Assembly (NCBI GenBank): GCA_022562915.1
Contig: JADFOJ010000010.1
Span: 1-54,485 of the forward strand
Reading direction: 5' to 3'
From: Planctomycetota bacterium
GTDB lineage: Bacteria > Planctomycetota > Phycisphaerae > Phycisphaerales > SM1A02
DNA length: 54,485 bases
The translations under genes and the position numbers were made by a program. Position 1 is the first letter of the stretch; each line of letters begins with the position of its first letter. Of the stretch, positions 8,028 to 16,517 are shown piece by piece. Under the pieces are notes generated by a model. It searched no databases and had not been told where the DNA came from. It worked only from the letters and a program-made list of their open reading frames with translations.

Positions 8028-10850
8028 TCACTTGACGTCGATCCAGGTCGTGCTCCAGGCGGTATTGACGACCAGGGGCACGGCCAGATCCATGGCGTTC
8101 TCCATGCGCTCGGCGACGAGCGTGCGGACGGGCTCGGCCTGCTCCCGGGGGGCCTCGAAGACGAGCTCGTCGTGGATCTGCAGGAGCATCTTCGCATCGG
8201 GGAAGTGCCGCGGAAGCTCGCGGTGCAGGTCGATCATGGCGACCTTGATCAGGTCGGCGGCGCTGCCCTGCACCACGCTGTTGATCGCCATCCGCTGCCC
8301 CAGGGCGCGGCGCTGGAGATTGCTGTCGTAGATCTGCGGGATCGGCCGGCGGCGGCCCATGATCGTCTGGACGTAGCCGTGGGTCGTGGCCGAGTCGATG
8401 CACCGATCGAGAAACTCGTTGATCCTGGGGTACCTCGCTTTGTAGTCGCGAATGAACCCGGCGGCCTGGTCCGTGGTGACCTCCGGACCGAGTCTCCGCG
8501 CCAGGCCCCACGCCGTGATCCCGTAAATGATCCCGAAGTTGACCATCTTGGCGGCGTCGCGCTGTTCAGGCGTGACGTCCGCCGGATTCACGCCGAAGAC
8601 GTCCGCCGCGGCGGCAACGTGGATGTCGTCGCCCCGGCGGAACGCCTCGATGAGCAACGCGTCCCCGGACAGGTGCGCCAGGAGCCTGAGTTCGATCTGA
8701 GAGTAGTCGGCGCTGATCAGGACGTACCCGGGCTCCGCGACGAACGCCCGGCGGATCTCGCGTCCGACATCGGTCCGGATGGGGATGTTCTGGAGGTTGG
8801 GGTCCGAGGAACTCAGCCGGCCCGTCGCCGCAACCGTCTGGTTGAAGGAGGCGTGGACCCTTCCGGTCTCAGGGTGAATCGCCTGCTTGAGCGCGACGAG
8901 GTAGGTATTCACCAGCTTCGTGAGCCGGCGGTACTCGACGATGAGCCGCGGCACCGGGCTCTCGATACCCGGATCGCCGGCGAGCCGGTCCAGCACCTCC
9001 TGGTCGGTGGACGGGCCGGTCTTGCCCCGCTTAGTCGCGCGCAAGCCGAGACCGGGCGGGTCCTGGTCCGGCCGATTGAACAATACCGCGGCGAGCTGTT
9101 TCGGCGAGTCGGGGTTGAACGGGTGCGGCGACGCGTCACCGATAGTCCGGCGGAGTTCGTCGATCCTCGTGGCGAGCCGGTCCCGCTGACGGTCCAGCTC
9201 GTCGGGATCGATCCGGATGCCGTTGAACTCCAGCTCGGCGAGCACGTCCACCAGCGGTGTCTCGACCTCGTCCAGAAGCTTCCGGAGACCGGCCGCTTCG
9301 AGCTGCGGGGCCATCACCGCTTCGAGGCGAAGGGTGACGTCGGCGTCCTCGGCGGCGTAGTCCACGGCGCGGTCCAGCGGCACCGTCTCGAAGCCCTTCT
9401 GATCGCGGCCCGTCCCGATGAGCGACGCGATCGGGATGCACGTGTGACCGAGAAAAGCCAATGTCAAGACGTCGAGCTTGTGGCTGGAACGCGAGGCGTC
9501 CAGGACGTAGCTGGCGATCATCGTGTCAAATGCGATCCCGGCCAGGCGCACACCGTGGCGACGCAGGACGACCACGTCGTACTTGAGGTTCTGGCCGACC
9601 TTCTCGATCGACGCGTCGGCCAGCACGGGACCAAGCCTGCTGAGCACCGACTCCTGGTCGAGATGATCCGCCGGCTGCGGCGAACGGATCGGGACATAGA
9701 CGCCCGTCTTCGGCGCGATCGACAGGGAGACACCGCACAGCACGGCCCGCATGGGGTCGACGCTGTCCGTCTCGGTGTCGACGGCGACCCGGCCCGCCGC
9801 GCGGATGGCGCGGACGAATTCGTCCAGTTCGTCGCCGGTCGTGATCAGCCGGTACTCCCCGCGATCGGCGGGCGGCCCCGGCGGCGGCTCCTGTTCCGGG
9901 AAGAGCCCCGGCTGGCGGTCGCCGGGAGCCGCCGGCGACGGCGCGGCGCCAACGGCCGTGAGACCGCGAAGTTCGGTGACGCCCCTGTTGAGACCGAGCT
10001 GCCGGAAGATCTCCGCGACGGGCTCGAAGGGGATCTCCGCCGGGAGGCACCGTGCCGAGGGCAGGTCGAACTCGACCTCGACGTCGTCCTTGAGGGTGAC
10101 CAGCGTGCGGCTCAGCTCGAGCACGTCGCGCGAGGCCTCGATGTTCTGGCGGCGCTTGCCCTTGATCTCGCCGAGATGCTCCAGCAGACCGTCCAGCGAT
10201 CCATATTTCAGAATGAGCGCTGCCGCGGTCTTGGGACCGATGCCGGGGACGCCCGGGACGTTGTCCGTGGGGTCGCCCATGAGCGCAAGGATGTCGCGGA
10301 CGTGGCCCGGCTGCACACCCTCGGTCTTGAAGACGGCCGCCGGAAGAACCGGCTCGTCCTTGTAGATGTCCAGCAACTCGACACGGTCGTCGATGAGCTG
10401 GGCGAGGTCCTTGTCACGCGAGACGACGCGGATCCTGAGGCCCCGGTGCCGGGCCGTCAGCCGGCGCACCAGCGTGGCGATGACGTCGTCCGCTTCGACG
10501 CCGGCCTCGCCGATCACCGGGATCCGCATCGCCCGCAGGATCTCCAGGCAGCGTGTGACCTGGGGTCGAAAATCGTCCGGCGGTGCGGGGCGATTCGCCT
10601 TGTATTGCGGGTACAGCTCGCTGCGGAAGGTTTCCCTGTCGCCGCTGACGTCGATGACCACCGCGAGGTAGTCCGGCTCGTATTCGCGGATGAGCTTGAG
10701 CAGGATCCCGGTGAAGCCGAACGTCATGTTCGTCGGCTCCCCGGTCACGGGGCTCGTCATGCCCGATCGAATCGCGTGGTACGCCCTGAAGAACTGGGCG
10801 TGACCGTCGATCAGGTACAGCGTGCCGGCTTCTCCCGTACTGGCGGTCAT
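8028..10850 (-). CDS. polA: DNA polymerase I
   Basis: PolA fills gaps and removes RNA primers in replication and repair. The 940-residue protein has all three parts. The 5'-3' flap nuclease occupies residues 1-300 (metal-binding acids, for example EADDVIATL and DKDLAQLI). The 3'-5' proofreading domain occupies 335-540 with Exo I D358-T-E360, Exo II N421...D425 and Exo III Y498xxxD502 intact. The polymerase occupies 560-940 with motif A DYSQIELR (715), motif B KxxNFGIIYG (768-777, Phe at 772 as in the E. coli enzyme) and motif C HDE (893-895). Proofreading should therefore be active, unlike in many PolA proteins that keep only a vestigial domain. It is transcribed alone, divergently from the small gene at 10973. 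Confidence 0.97.
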   Translation of the reverse strand: MTASTGEAGTLYLIDGHAQFFRAYHAIRSGMTSPVTGEPTNMTFGFTGILLKLIREYEPDYLAVVIDVSGDRETFRSELYPQYKANRPAPPDDFRPQVTRCLEILRAMRIPVIGEAGVEADDVIATLVRRLTARHRGLRIRVVSRDKDLAQLIDDRVELLDIYKDEPVLPAAVFKTEGVQPGHVRDILALMGDPTDNVPGVPGIGPKTAAALILKYGSLDGLLEHLGEIKGKRRQNIEASRDVLELSRTLVTLKDDVEVEFDLPSARCLPAEIPFEPVAEIFRQLGLNRGVTELRGLTAVGAAPSPAAPGDRQPGLFPEQEPPPGPPADRGEYRLITTGDELDEFVRAIRAAGRVAVDTETDSVDPMRAVLCGVSLSIAPKTGVYVPIRSPQPADHLDQESVLSRLGPVLADASIEKVGQNLKYDVVVLRRHGVRLAGIAFDTMIASYVLDASRSSHKLDVLTLAFLGHTCIPIASLIGTGRDQKGFETVPLDRAVDYAAEDADVTLRLEAVMAPQLEAAGLRKLLDEVETPLVDVLAELEFNGIRIDPDELDRQRDRLATRIDELRRTIGDASPHPFNPDSPKQLAAVLFNRPDQDPPGLGLRATKRGKTGPSTDQEVLDRLAGDPGIESPVPRLIVEYRRLTKLVNTYLVALKQAIHPETGRVHASFNQTVAATGRLSSSDPNLQNIPIRTDVGREIRRAFVAEPGYVLISADYSQIELRLLAHLSGDALLIEAFRRGDDIHVAAAADVFGVNPADVTPEQRDAAKMVNFGIIYGITAWGLARRLGPEVTTDQAAGFIRDYKARYPRINEFLDRCIDSATTHGYVQTIMGRRRPIPQIYDSNLQRRALGQRMAINSVVQGSAADLIKVAMIDLHRELPRHFPDAKMLLQIHDELVFEAPREQAEPVRTLVAERMENAMDLAVPLVVNTAWSTTWIDVK

Positions 10851-10972
10851 GACCTACCCGTCACATCCGGCACACCTTCCCCCGCGCGTGTCGCATCCCG
10901 CGCCCGGGTATTTGGAAGCCGGTCGCTGAATGGTACTCTCCGTTCGAGGAGTTGGCCGGGCAGGAGAGAGCC

Positions 10973-11182
10973 ATGACCATCAGTGGGTTGCTCGCCGACG
11001 AGCCGACCGCGAAACTGCTGTTGAAAGTGTTGACGTACACCGTCTTCTACGCAGGCGTGGTGTACGTGCCGCTGCGCCTCCTCGTGGACCTCATGGCACG
11101 AATGCAGCAACAGGCCATCGACAGGAGAAACCACCAGGCCCGCAAGGCATCTGCCGTTCGAACGTCCTGGGTCATTCGTTGA
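10973..11182 (+). CDS. small membrane protein, unknown
   Basis: This is a 69-residue protein with one hydrophobic helix (VLTYTVFYAGVVYVPLRLLV) followed by a basic, probably cytoplasmic, tail. The ATG at 10973 is preceded by AGGAGAGAG at good spacing, which favours it over the in-frame ATG at 10952. It diverges from polA. No family recognised. Confidence 0.55.
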   Translation: MTISGLLADEPTAKLLLKVLTYTVFYAGVVYVPLRLLVDLMARMQQQAIDRRNHQARKASAVRTSWVIR

Positions 11183-11200
11183 CATGCGTGATTGGTTCCC

Positions 11201-11266
11201 GGGGGGCCATGGGTTCGCCTGTGATGATCGACGGATCGCCTGGGTCCATGCACCCCCCTTTTTTCC
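11201..11266 (+). terminator. possible rho-independent terminator
   Basis: GGGGGG followed by CCATGG can pair with a downstream CCATG...CCCCCC, with internal bulges, and the right arm runs directly into TTTTTT at 11259-11264. It would end the short transcript of the gene at 10973. Confidence 0.35.
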
Positions 11267-11287
11267 TGCCTTCCCCGGTTCGCGTGA

Positions 11288-12508
11288 TCAGGTTCCCTTC
11301 GGTCGCGACGCGGTGTACAGAGCCTTCAGGGCATCGATGTACGCGTCGCTGGGGACCTGATCGCGCCGGACCATCATCCGGGTGGCCGTCTCGATGAACT
11401 TGTCGATCCGGAAGGTCTGCTCGCCGCGGTCGGTGAGCCAGCCGAAACGCCGCACCGCCGGCGGCGGCGCCGCGGTGACGGCGATCATCGCCCCGGTGCC
11501 GACGACCGCACCCGTCACGATCCGCGAATGAATCGCGAACTTGACGTGATCGCCGACGATGGCGCCCTGGAACGTCAGCCCGGTCCGGTGCAACCTCCCC
11601 TCGGGCTCCAGCCGCATCACCACCTCGCCGTAGGTGTTCAGCAGGTTGGAGTTGGTCGTCCCCGCCCCGAAATTGACCCACTCACCCACCCAGGAATCAC
11701 CGAGATGCCCATCGTGCGCCTTGTTCGAGTAACCCTGGAAGATCGTCCCACCCACCTCGCCGCCGATCTTGCACAGCGGACCGATGACCGTGTTGGGCTT
11801 GATCAGCGCGTGATCGACGATGACCGACTCGCGCCCGATCGAGCACGGGCCGCAGATGACCGCGCCGGGACGAATGATCGCCCGCTCGTGCACGACGATC
11901 GGACCGCGCTCGGCGTCGAGCACGGTGTTGGGATAGAGCTTCGCCGACTCGTGCACTTCGACAGGGTGGGCACCGACGACGTTGGCGAGCCCCGCGGGAA
12001 CCTTGGCATCGAGCATCCGGACCGCCTCGATGTCCTGGACGATCGATTCCGACACGTTCGCCATGACCTCCCACGGGTAGGCATAGAGAACCTGCCGGCC
12101 CAATGACGTCACGGTGACGTCGTGGGAGAGTTCGCCGCTGTCGAGAAACGCTTCTGCCTGGTCCCGCGGCAGCAGTGCCGCAACGACGTGCCCGGTGTCC
12201 TGCTCCGTCGACGCCTCGCCTGCCTTGAACCGCAGGCGGCGGTCGGGCATTCGCCATCGACCGTTGACGCAGAGGATCTCCTTGCCCGGCGGCATCTCGT
12301 TGACCGGTCCGTCGGCGCGCTCGCGGACCAGGTCCGCCAGCCGTGGCGGCACCCAGTATCCCACCGGCGACTCCGGCCGCCGGGCGATGATCCGCTCGGC
12401 GGTGGTCAGCATGCCGGTGCGAACCTCGAACGAGGCCCGCAGATCGGTCATCGGCCCCAACTCGCCGTGACCGTCGTCGAAGATGATGAGCGGGGTCGAG
12501 CCGAACAT
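11288..12508 (-). CDS. GlmU-like putative sugar nucleotidyltransferase/acyltransferase
   Basis: This is a 406-residue protein. The N-terminal half (about 1-190) is a divergent nucleotidyltransferase-like domain (LIIFDDGHGELGPMTDLRAS). The C-terminal half is a left-handed beta-helix of hexapeptide repeats (AIIRPGAVICGPCSIG, ALIKPNTVIGPLCKIGG) with the signature GYSNKAHDGHLG and NFGAGTTNSNLLN. This is the architecture of the family annotated as putative sugar nucleotidyl transferase/GlmU-type (TIGR03991). It would supply UDP-GlcNAc or a related sugar nucleotide. It follows mreD by 12 bases, which ties a wall-precursor enzyme to the shape genes. A TAACGT box 9 bases before the start overlaps the end of mreD. 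Confidence 0.75.
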   Translation of the reverse strand: MFGSTPLIIFDDGHGELGPMTDLRASFEVRTGMLTTAERIIARRPESPVGYWVPPRLADLVRERADGPVNEMPPGKEILCVNGRWRMPDRRLRFKAGEASTEQDTGHVVAALLPRDQAEAFLDSGELSHDVTVTSLGRQVLYAYPWEVMANVSESIVQDIEAVRMLDAKVPAGLANVVGAHPVEVHESAKLYPNTVLDAERGPIVVHERAIIRPGAVICGPCSIGRESVIVDHALIKPNTVIGPLCKIGGEVGGTIFQGYSNKAHDGHLGDSWVGEWVNFGAGTTNSNLLNTYGEVVMRLEPEGRLHRTGLTFQGAIVGDHVKFAIHSRIVTGAVVGTGAMIAVTAAPPPAVRRFGWLTDRGEQTFRIDKFIETATRMMVRRDQVPSDAYIDALKALYTASRPKGT

Positions 12509-12520
12509 TGCCCGCGTACG

Positions 12521-13105
12521 TTACCGCATGAGGGCCATCCGGTGGCTGCCCGTCTGGAACCCCCACAACGGGATGGTACGGACCAGCATCCACCCCGCGG
12601 GAATGCCGAAGAGGCCCGAGTACACCGCGATCAACACCCGGCGGAACACCTCGACGCCGAGCGTCGTGTCCGTCCAATGGATAACCCCGCCCGGATACCA
12701 TCCGGCGGACCGCAACACCAGCACAGCCAGGACGATCGCCTGGGCCAGCAGGACGCAGCCGAGCGTCATGACCCCGATCGTCAACGGCCGCCGTCGAAAG
12801 ACCATCGTCCGCCCGCGCACGACCATCCAGCCGGCGGCGAGGAATCCCAGCGTGTAAGGGCCCACCAGGTACACGATCCTGTTGCCGCCGGCGGTGTGCT
12901 GGGTGCTGAGGTCAATGAGCAAGCCGAGCACGAAGCACGCCCACAGCGCCAGTGTCCTCGGCGCGGACAGTGCGACGAAGACGACAAGCACGGCGGAGAG
13001 GCTCGGCCGGACGCTCCAGAGACCGTCGATGCGAAACACGTCGCCGAAGCCGGCGTCGAAGACGATCCCGAGTACGGCGAAGATGAGAAAGATCGCCCAC
13101 CTCAT
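12521..13105 (-). CDS. mreD: rod-shape protein MreD
   Basis: This 194-residue integral membrane protein has five or six hydrophobic segments. The pattern RPSLSAVLVVFVALSAPRTLALWACFVLGLLIDL matches MreD (polar proline-containing loops and the GxxxDL pattern), and the position after mreC supports the call. MreD links MreC to the elongasome of lateral wall synthesis. The start overlaps the mreC stop by four bases (ATGA), so translation is probably coupled. Confidence 0.8.
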   Translation of the reverse strand: MRWAIFLIFAVLGIVFDAGFGDVFRIDGLWSVRPSLSAVLVVFVALSAPRTLALWACFVLGLLIDLSTQHTAGGNRIVYLVGPYTLGFLAAGWMVVRGRTMVFRRRPLTIGVMTLGCVLLAQAIVLAVLVLRSAGWYPGGVIHWTDTTLGVEVFRRVLIAVYSGLFGIPAGWMLVRTIPLWGFQTGSHRMALMR

Positions 13106-13977
13106 GGCGTGACTTCCGCGGCCGGGGCGTACCGCTCGACGATCACCGTCATCGACGTGACCCGCTGGGCGTGGTATCGCGGCCGGACGGTCACGGCGTT
13201 CAGTAGCGGCTGAAGGTCCCTTGGCACGACGGACCGGACCTCGCCGATGATGAGCCCCTGCGCGGAGCCGGGCCAGGAGGGATCGCTGAGCCGCACCACG
13301 TCACCCGGGTGAATCGCGATCTCCCGATCGAGGTCGCCGACGAGCCCACCGCGCCCATCGGGCACGAGCTGGATGTGCGGGCGGCGCCGTATGTCACCGA
13401 CGGGATCGTCGGCGGCATTGACGTACCCCTCGATGAGACCGATGGACGGGTCCGTGACCGGCACCACGCCGCAGGACAGCCGTGACGGATTCCTCGCGAC
13501 GCGCCCGACCAGGTACCCGCCCCGAACCACGACGACCGCGCCGGCGACGACGCCGTGGCGGCTGCCGGCATTGACCCGCACCGGGCCCCGGGCCTGATCG
13601 ACCGGGCGGCCCGTCACGCGGGCGAAGATCGGCGTGATCTCCACACCCGGGCGAAGGCTCCTGACCTCCTTCATCGCCGAGATCTCCTCGTGCAGAGCCT
13701 CGATCTCCAGCCGGGCCGCGTGCAGCAGCACGCGGCTCCTCTCCAGCTCGTCGGACCGATTCCGAAGCGCCTCCGATTCTCCGCTGTCATCCACCGGTGG
13801 ACGAACCAGCCTGCCCAAGCGCACGCCGGCATCGGCCATCGGCTGAATCGGCACCCTCACGATCTCGGCGAGGACAGCCGTCCACCCCAGCCAGCGGACC
13901 GGCAGCAACGCCGCGATCACCGTCAGGCCCGCTGCGACGGCCAATGCTCGCTGGGAACGGAAGTCGATCCTGACCAC
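13102..13977 (-). CDS. mreC: rod-shape-determining protein MreC
   Basis: This 291-residue protein has one N-terminal membrane helix (residues 10-30), a coiled coil (about 68-105, EALRNRSDELERSRVLLHAA) and a periplasmic double beta-barrel with the MreC core VNAGSRHGVVAGAVVVV (near 140-160). MreC bridges cytoplasmic MreB to the periplasmic wall-synthesis enzymes. It sits 9 bases after mreB and overlaps mreD. Confidence 0.9.
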   Translation of the reverse strand: MVRIDFRSQRALAVAAGLTVIAALLPVRWLGWTAVLAEIVRVPIQPMADAGVRLGRLVRPPVDDSGESEALRNRSDELERSRVLLHAARLEIEALHEEISAMKEVRSLRPGVEITPIFARVTGRPVDQARGPVRVNAGSRHGVVAGAVVVVRGGYLVGRVARNPSRLSCGVVPVTDPSIGLIEGYVNAADDPVGDIRRRPHIQLVPDGRGGLVGDLDREIAIHPGDVVRLSDPSWPGSAQGLIIGEVRSVVPRDLQPLLNAVTVRPRYHAQRVTSMTVIVERYAPAAEVTP

Positions 13978-13986
13978 GATTTTGGA

Positions 13987-15039
13987 TCAGAAGCCGTCGA
14001 GATCCGACTCCATCGTCGACTTCCACTCGGAGAGGTTCTCCAGGTAGATACTGGTTCCCCGTGCGACGGCCGTCATCGGATCATCCGCGATGCGAACGTC
14101 CAGCCCGGTCGCGTTCGACAGCAGGATGTCGATGCCGCGAAGCAGCGATCCGCCACCGACGAGCGTGATGCCGTTGTCGACGAGGTCGGCGGAAAGTTCA
14201 GGCTCCGCCCGTTCCAACGTCCGCATGACCGTCTCGATGATGGCCGCGCACGGCTCCTGCAGCGCTTCGCGCACCTCGTCGCTGGTGACGACCGTCTTGC
14301 GGGGAAGCCCTGACACATTGTCGCGACCTCGGACGTCCATCGACTGCGGCTCATCGACCGGCGCGGCCGAACCGATCTCGATCTTGATCCGCTCGGCGGT
14401 CTGCTCGCCGATCGTGATGTTGTACGTTTTCTTCATGTGGCTGATGATCGCCTCGTCCATGTCGTCGCCGGCGACGCGGATCGACTCGCACGAAGCGATG
14501 TCGGCGAGCGACATGATCGCGACCTCCGTGGTGCCGCCTCCGATATCGACGATCATCGACGCGGTCGGCTCGACGATCGGCAGTCCCGCGCCGATCCCGG
14601 CGGCCATCGGCTCCTCGACGAGGTAGACCCGGCGCGCCCCCGCCCGCTCGGCGGAATCGAGCACCGCCCGTTTCTCAACGGCGGTGATGCCCGACGGCAC
14701 CGCGATGACGACGCGCGGGCCGATAAACCGGCTCTTGCCGTTGACCTTCCGGATGAAGTAGCTCAGCATCGCCTCGGTGATCTCGAAGTCGCTGATCACG
14801 CCGTCCTTGAGGGGGCGGATCGCGCTGATCGAGCCGGGGGTCTTGCCGAGCATCTCCTTGGCGGACCAGCCGACGGCATTGCCGTTGTTGAGCACCTTGT
14901 TGGTGCCGCGCTTGACCGCGACGACCGAGGGTTCGTTGAGCACGATCCCCTCCGAGGGCACACACACCAAGGTGTTGCACGTGCCGAGGTCTATACCCAT
15001 ATCGACGCTGAACCAACCGAGGAACGAATCCCAAGACAT
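13987..15039 (-). CDS. mreB: rod-shape-determining actin homologue MreB
   Basis: MreB is the bacterial actin that guides lateral peptidoglycan synthesis. The protein (350 residues from this start) has the actin-fold phosphate 1 loop GIDLGTCNTLV, phosphate 2 VDIGGGTTEVAIMSL and adenosine motif GITLVGGGSLLRGID. The usual early DLGTAN is DLGTCN here, with Cys in place of Ala. The start at 15039 (MSWDSFLGWF) is preferred because GGAG lies 9 bases upstream; an in-frame ATG at 15054 adds five residues. It is the first gene of mreB-mreC-mreD-GlmU-like. Confidence 0.95.
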   Translation of the reverse strand: MSWDSFLGWFSVDMGIDLGTCNTLVCVPSEGIVLNEPSVVAVKRGTNKVLNNGNAVGWSAKEMLGKTPGSISAIRPLKDGVISDFEITEAMLSYFIRKVNGKSRFIGPRVVIAVPSGITAVEKRAVLDSAERAGARRVYLVEEPMAAGIGAGLPIVEPTASMIVDIGGGTTEVAIMSLADIASCESIRVAGDDMDEAIISHMKKTYNITIGEQTAERIKIEIGSAAPVDEPQSMDVRGRDNVSGLPRKTVVTSDEVREALQEPCAAIIETVMRTLERAEPELSADLVDNGITLVGGGSLLRGIDILLSNATGLDVRIADDPMTAVARGTSIYLENLSEWKSTMESDLDGF

Positions 15040-15150
15040 CGTGCCCAACTCCATTTGAACGACGATGGGCGCCGGTCAGCCGCCACACGCGAATCTCTTC
15101 GCGGTCAGCGTCAGCTCGGCCGTACCGGACTACTCTCGGCTAGAGTACAC

Positions 15151-15327
15151 TCAGTCCACCAGTTTGAACATCGAGCCCGTTCCCCCATCGGGCGCCGAGT
15201 GCTTCATGTTCGCGGTGGCCACCAGGAATACGCCGGTCAGCAGCACCAGGAACGCTGTACCCAGAATCGCGGTGTAGACATCGAGATCACCGCCGCCGCG
15301 TCGGACTGGAGTGTTGAACTGACTCAT
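15151..15327 (-). CDS. small single-pass membrane protein
   Basis: This 58-residue protein has one strong hydrophobic helix (YTAILGTAFLVLLTGVFLVA) after a short basic N-terminus and before a polar tail. The ATG at 15327 is preceded by AGAGGTG. It lies between the coiled-coil MreC-like gene and mreB on the same strand and may belong to that shape cluster. No homology recognised. An imperfect 6-bp hairpin (TACTCT/AGAGTA, 15131-15147) follows its stop codon. Confidence 0.6.
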   Translation of the reverse strand: MSQFNTPVRRGGGDLDVYTAILGTAFLVLLTGVFLVATANMKHSAPDGGTGSMFKLVD

Positions 15328-15378
15328 GGCACCTCTTGGATTCCCAGCTATCACGGGATTTTCAGCCCGTCCGGTCTC

Positions 15379-16260
15379 TCAGCCCGACCTCCTGGCGTAG
15401 ACCCGGTCGCCCGCCTCCACCTGGCCGCGGGTACTTGTGTCCTCCAGCTCCACCACCCCCGTGGCGTGGTTGATGTCCACGTCGATGATCCTCAGGTTTC
15501 CCATGAAATTCCCGTCCCGGCCGATCATCATGACCCAGCCCTCACGAACGCCGTCGCGGGAGCCCGCGTTGATCTCGGCCAGGGTCCGCTCGCTGCCGCG
15601 CCTGACGCTGACCACGGTCGCGTCCAGGTTCACGGTTGGCGTTGTCGAGGCGGCGAGCTGGATATCAAGGCGACCGTACTTCTGGATGTAGACCGCGATC
15701 GACTGGAGCGAGCGGGCGTGCTCTTCCGTGATCTGTTGGAGTTCTTCCTGCAAGGCCCGCCGCGCAGCCACCGCGGAGCCGAGCTGTCCGGAGACGTCGC
15801 GGAGTGCCTCGTCGAGCTCAACGGCCCGGCGCTCGGCGCCCAGCGCCTCCGATCGCGTCGAACGGACCTCCGACAGCAGGCTGTCGATAAGGTCCTGGCC
15901 CGTCTTCACCGCCGAGGCGATCGTGTTGATACGGGCCAGGATCCCGGCCTGCTCGGCGCGGCTGTCCACGAGGTCGATCTGGAGCCGGCGAATGTCGGCG
16001 GTGGCACTCTCACGCTGCCGGGCCAGCGACTGGTTCTCCGACATCAACTCGCGGATCTGCAGATCGAGATCGGCCTCCTGCTGCGAGTTGGCGAGCTGTG
16101 CAAACTGGAGATTCTCCAACGCCGCCGCCGCCTGGAGCGACGAGGCCTGGTGCTTGGTCTTGTAGCTGTCCTCGTTGTTGGCGTAGACGACAACGAGCGG
16201 CACCAGCAGAATCGATAACAATGACACCAGAACGATGAAGATCTTGGTCAGAACATGCAC
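15379..16260 (-). CDS. membrane-anchored coiled-coil protein with MreC-like C-terminus
   Basis: This is a 293-residue protein. Residues 5-27 form a membrane anchor (IFIVLVSLLSILLVPLVVVY). About 45-195 is a long heptad-rich coiled coil. The C-terminal roughly 85 residues read INAGSRDGVREGWVMMIG and then VGD-like turns ending in GQVEAGDRVYARR. The phrase INAGSRDGV matches VNAGSRHGV of the MreC encoded 2 kb away, so the tail may be the same beta-barrel type. It probably reaches into the periplasm. Function is unknown; the position next to mreBCD suggests an envelope-structure role. GAGGAG precedes the start, and a promoter candidate lies at 16437-16465. Confidence 0.7.
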   Translation of the reverse strand: MHVLTKIFIVLVSLLSILLVPLVVVYANNEDSYKTKHQASSLQAAAALENLQFAQLANSQQEADLDLQIRELMSENQSLARQRESATADIRRLQIDLVDSRAEQAGILARINTIASAVKTGQDLIDSLLSEVRSTRSEALGAERRAVELDEALRDVSGQLGSAVAARRALQEELQQITEEHARSLQSIAVYIQKYGRLDIQLAASTTPTVNLDATVVSVRRGSERTLAEINAGSRDGVREGWVMMIGRDGNFMGNLRIIDVDINHATGVVELEDTSTRGQVEAGDRVYARRSG

Positions 16261-16436
16261 TTGGAAAACTCCTCGCCGCGCCCCACGATGCTAGCCAAGA
16301 CACTGCCGGAGTCGAATCCGGTCAGGTCGAGTGTATCCAGACACCGCCGTAAACCGTCGCAAAAGACTCCAACCGGGACATCGGGGATATCGCCGGGGCC
16401 GTGGTCGAATGCCCGAACAACGACCGACAACACTGC

Positions 16437-16465
16437 CTTGTATCCTCAGGCACCATTCGTGTCAA
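16437..16465 (-). promoter_or_regulatory. sigma-70-type promoter for the coiled-coil gene
   Basis: TTGACA (16460-16465) and TACAAG (16437-16442) are separated by 17 bases on the minus strand, inside the 257-base gap upstream of the gene at 16260. The leader would be about 170 bases. Nothing else is recognised in the gap. Confidence 0.5.
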
Positions 16466-16517
16466 CGCACTCAGCGGTTTCAGCATCCTCAGCATGGGTC
16501 TCTTCATGGGCGGCCCG

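Noticed and set aside
9330..9800. Loss of proofreading in PolA
   Set aside because: The Exo I (DTE), Exo II (N...D) and Exo III (YxxxD) residues are all present.
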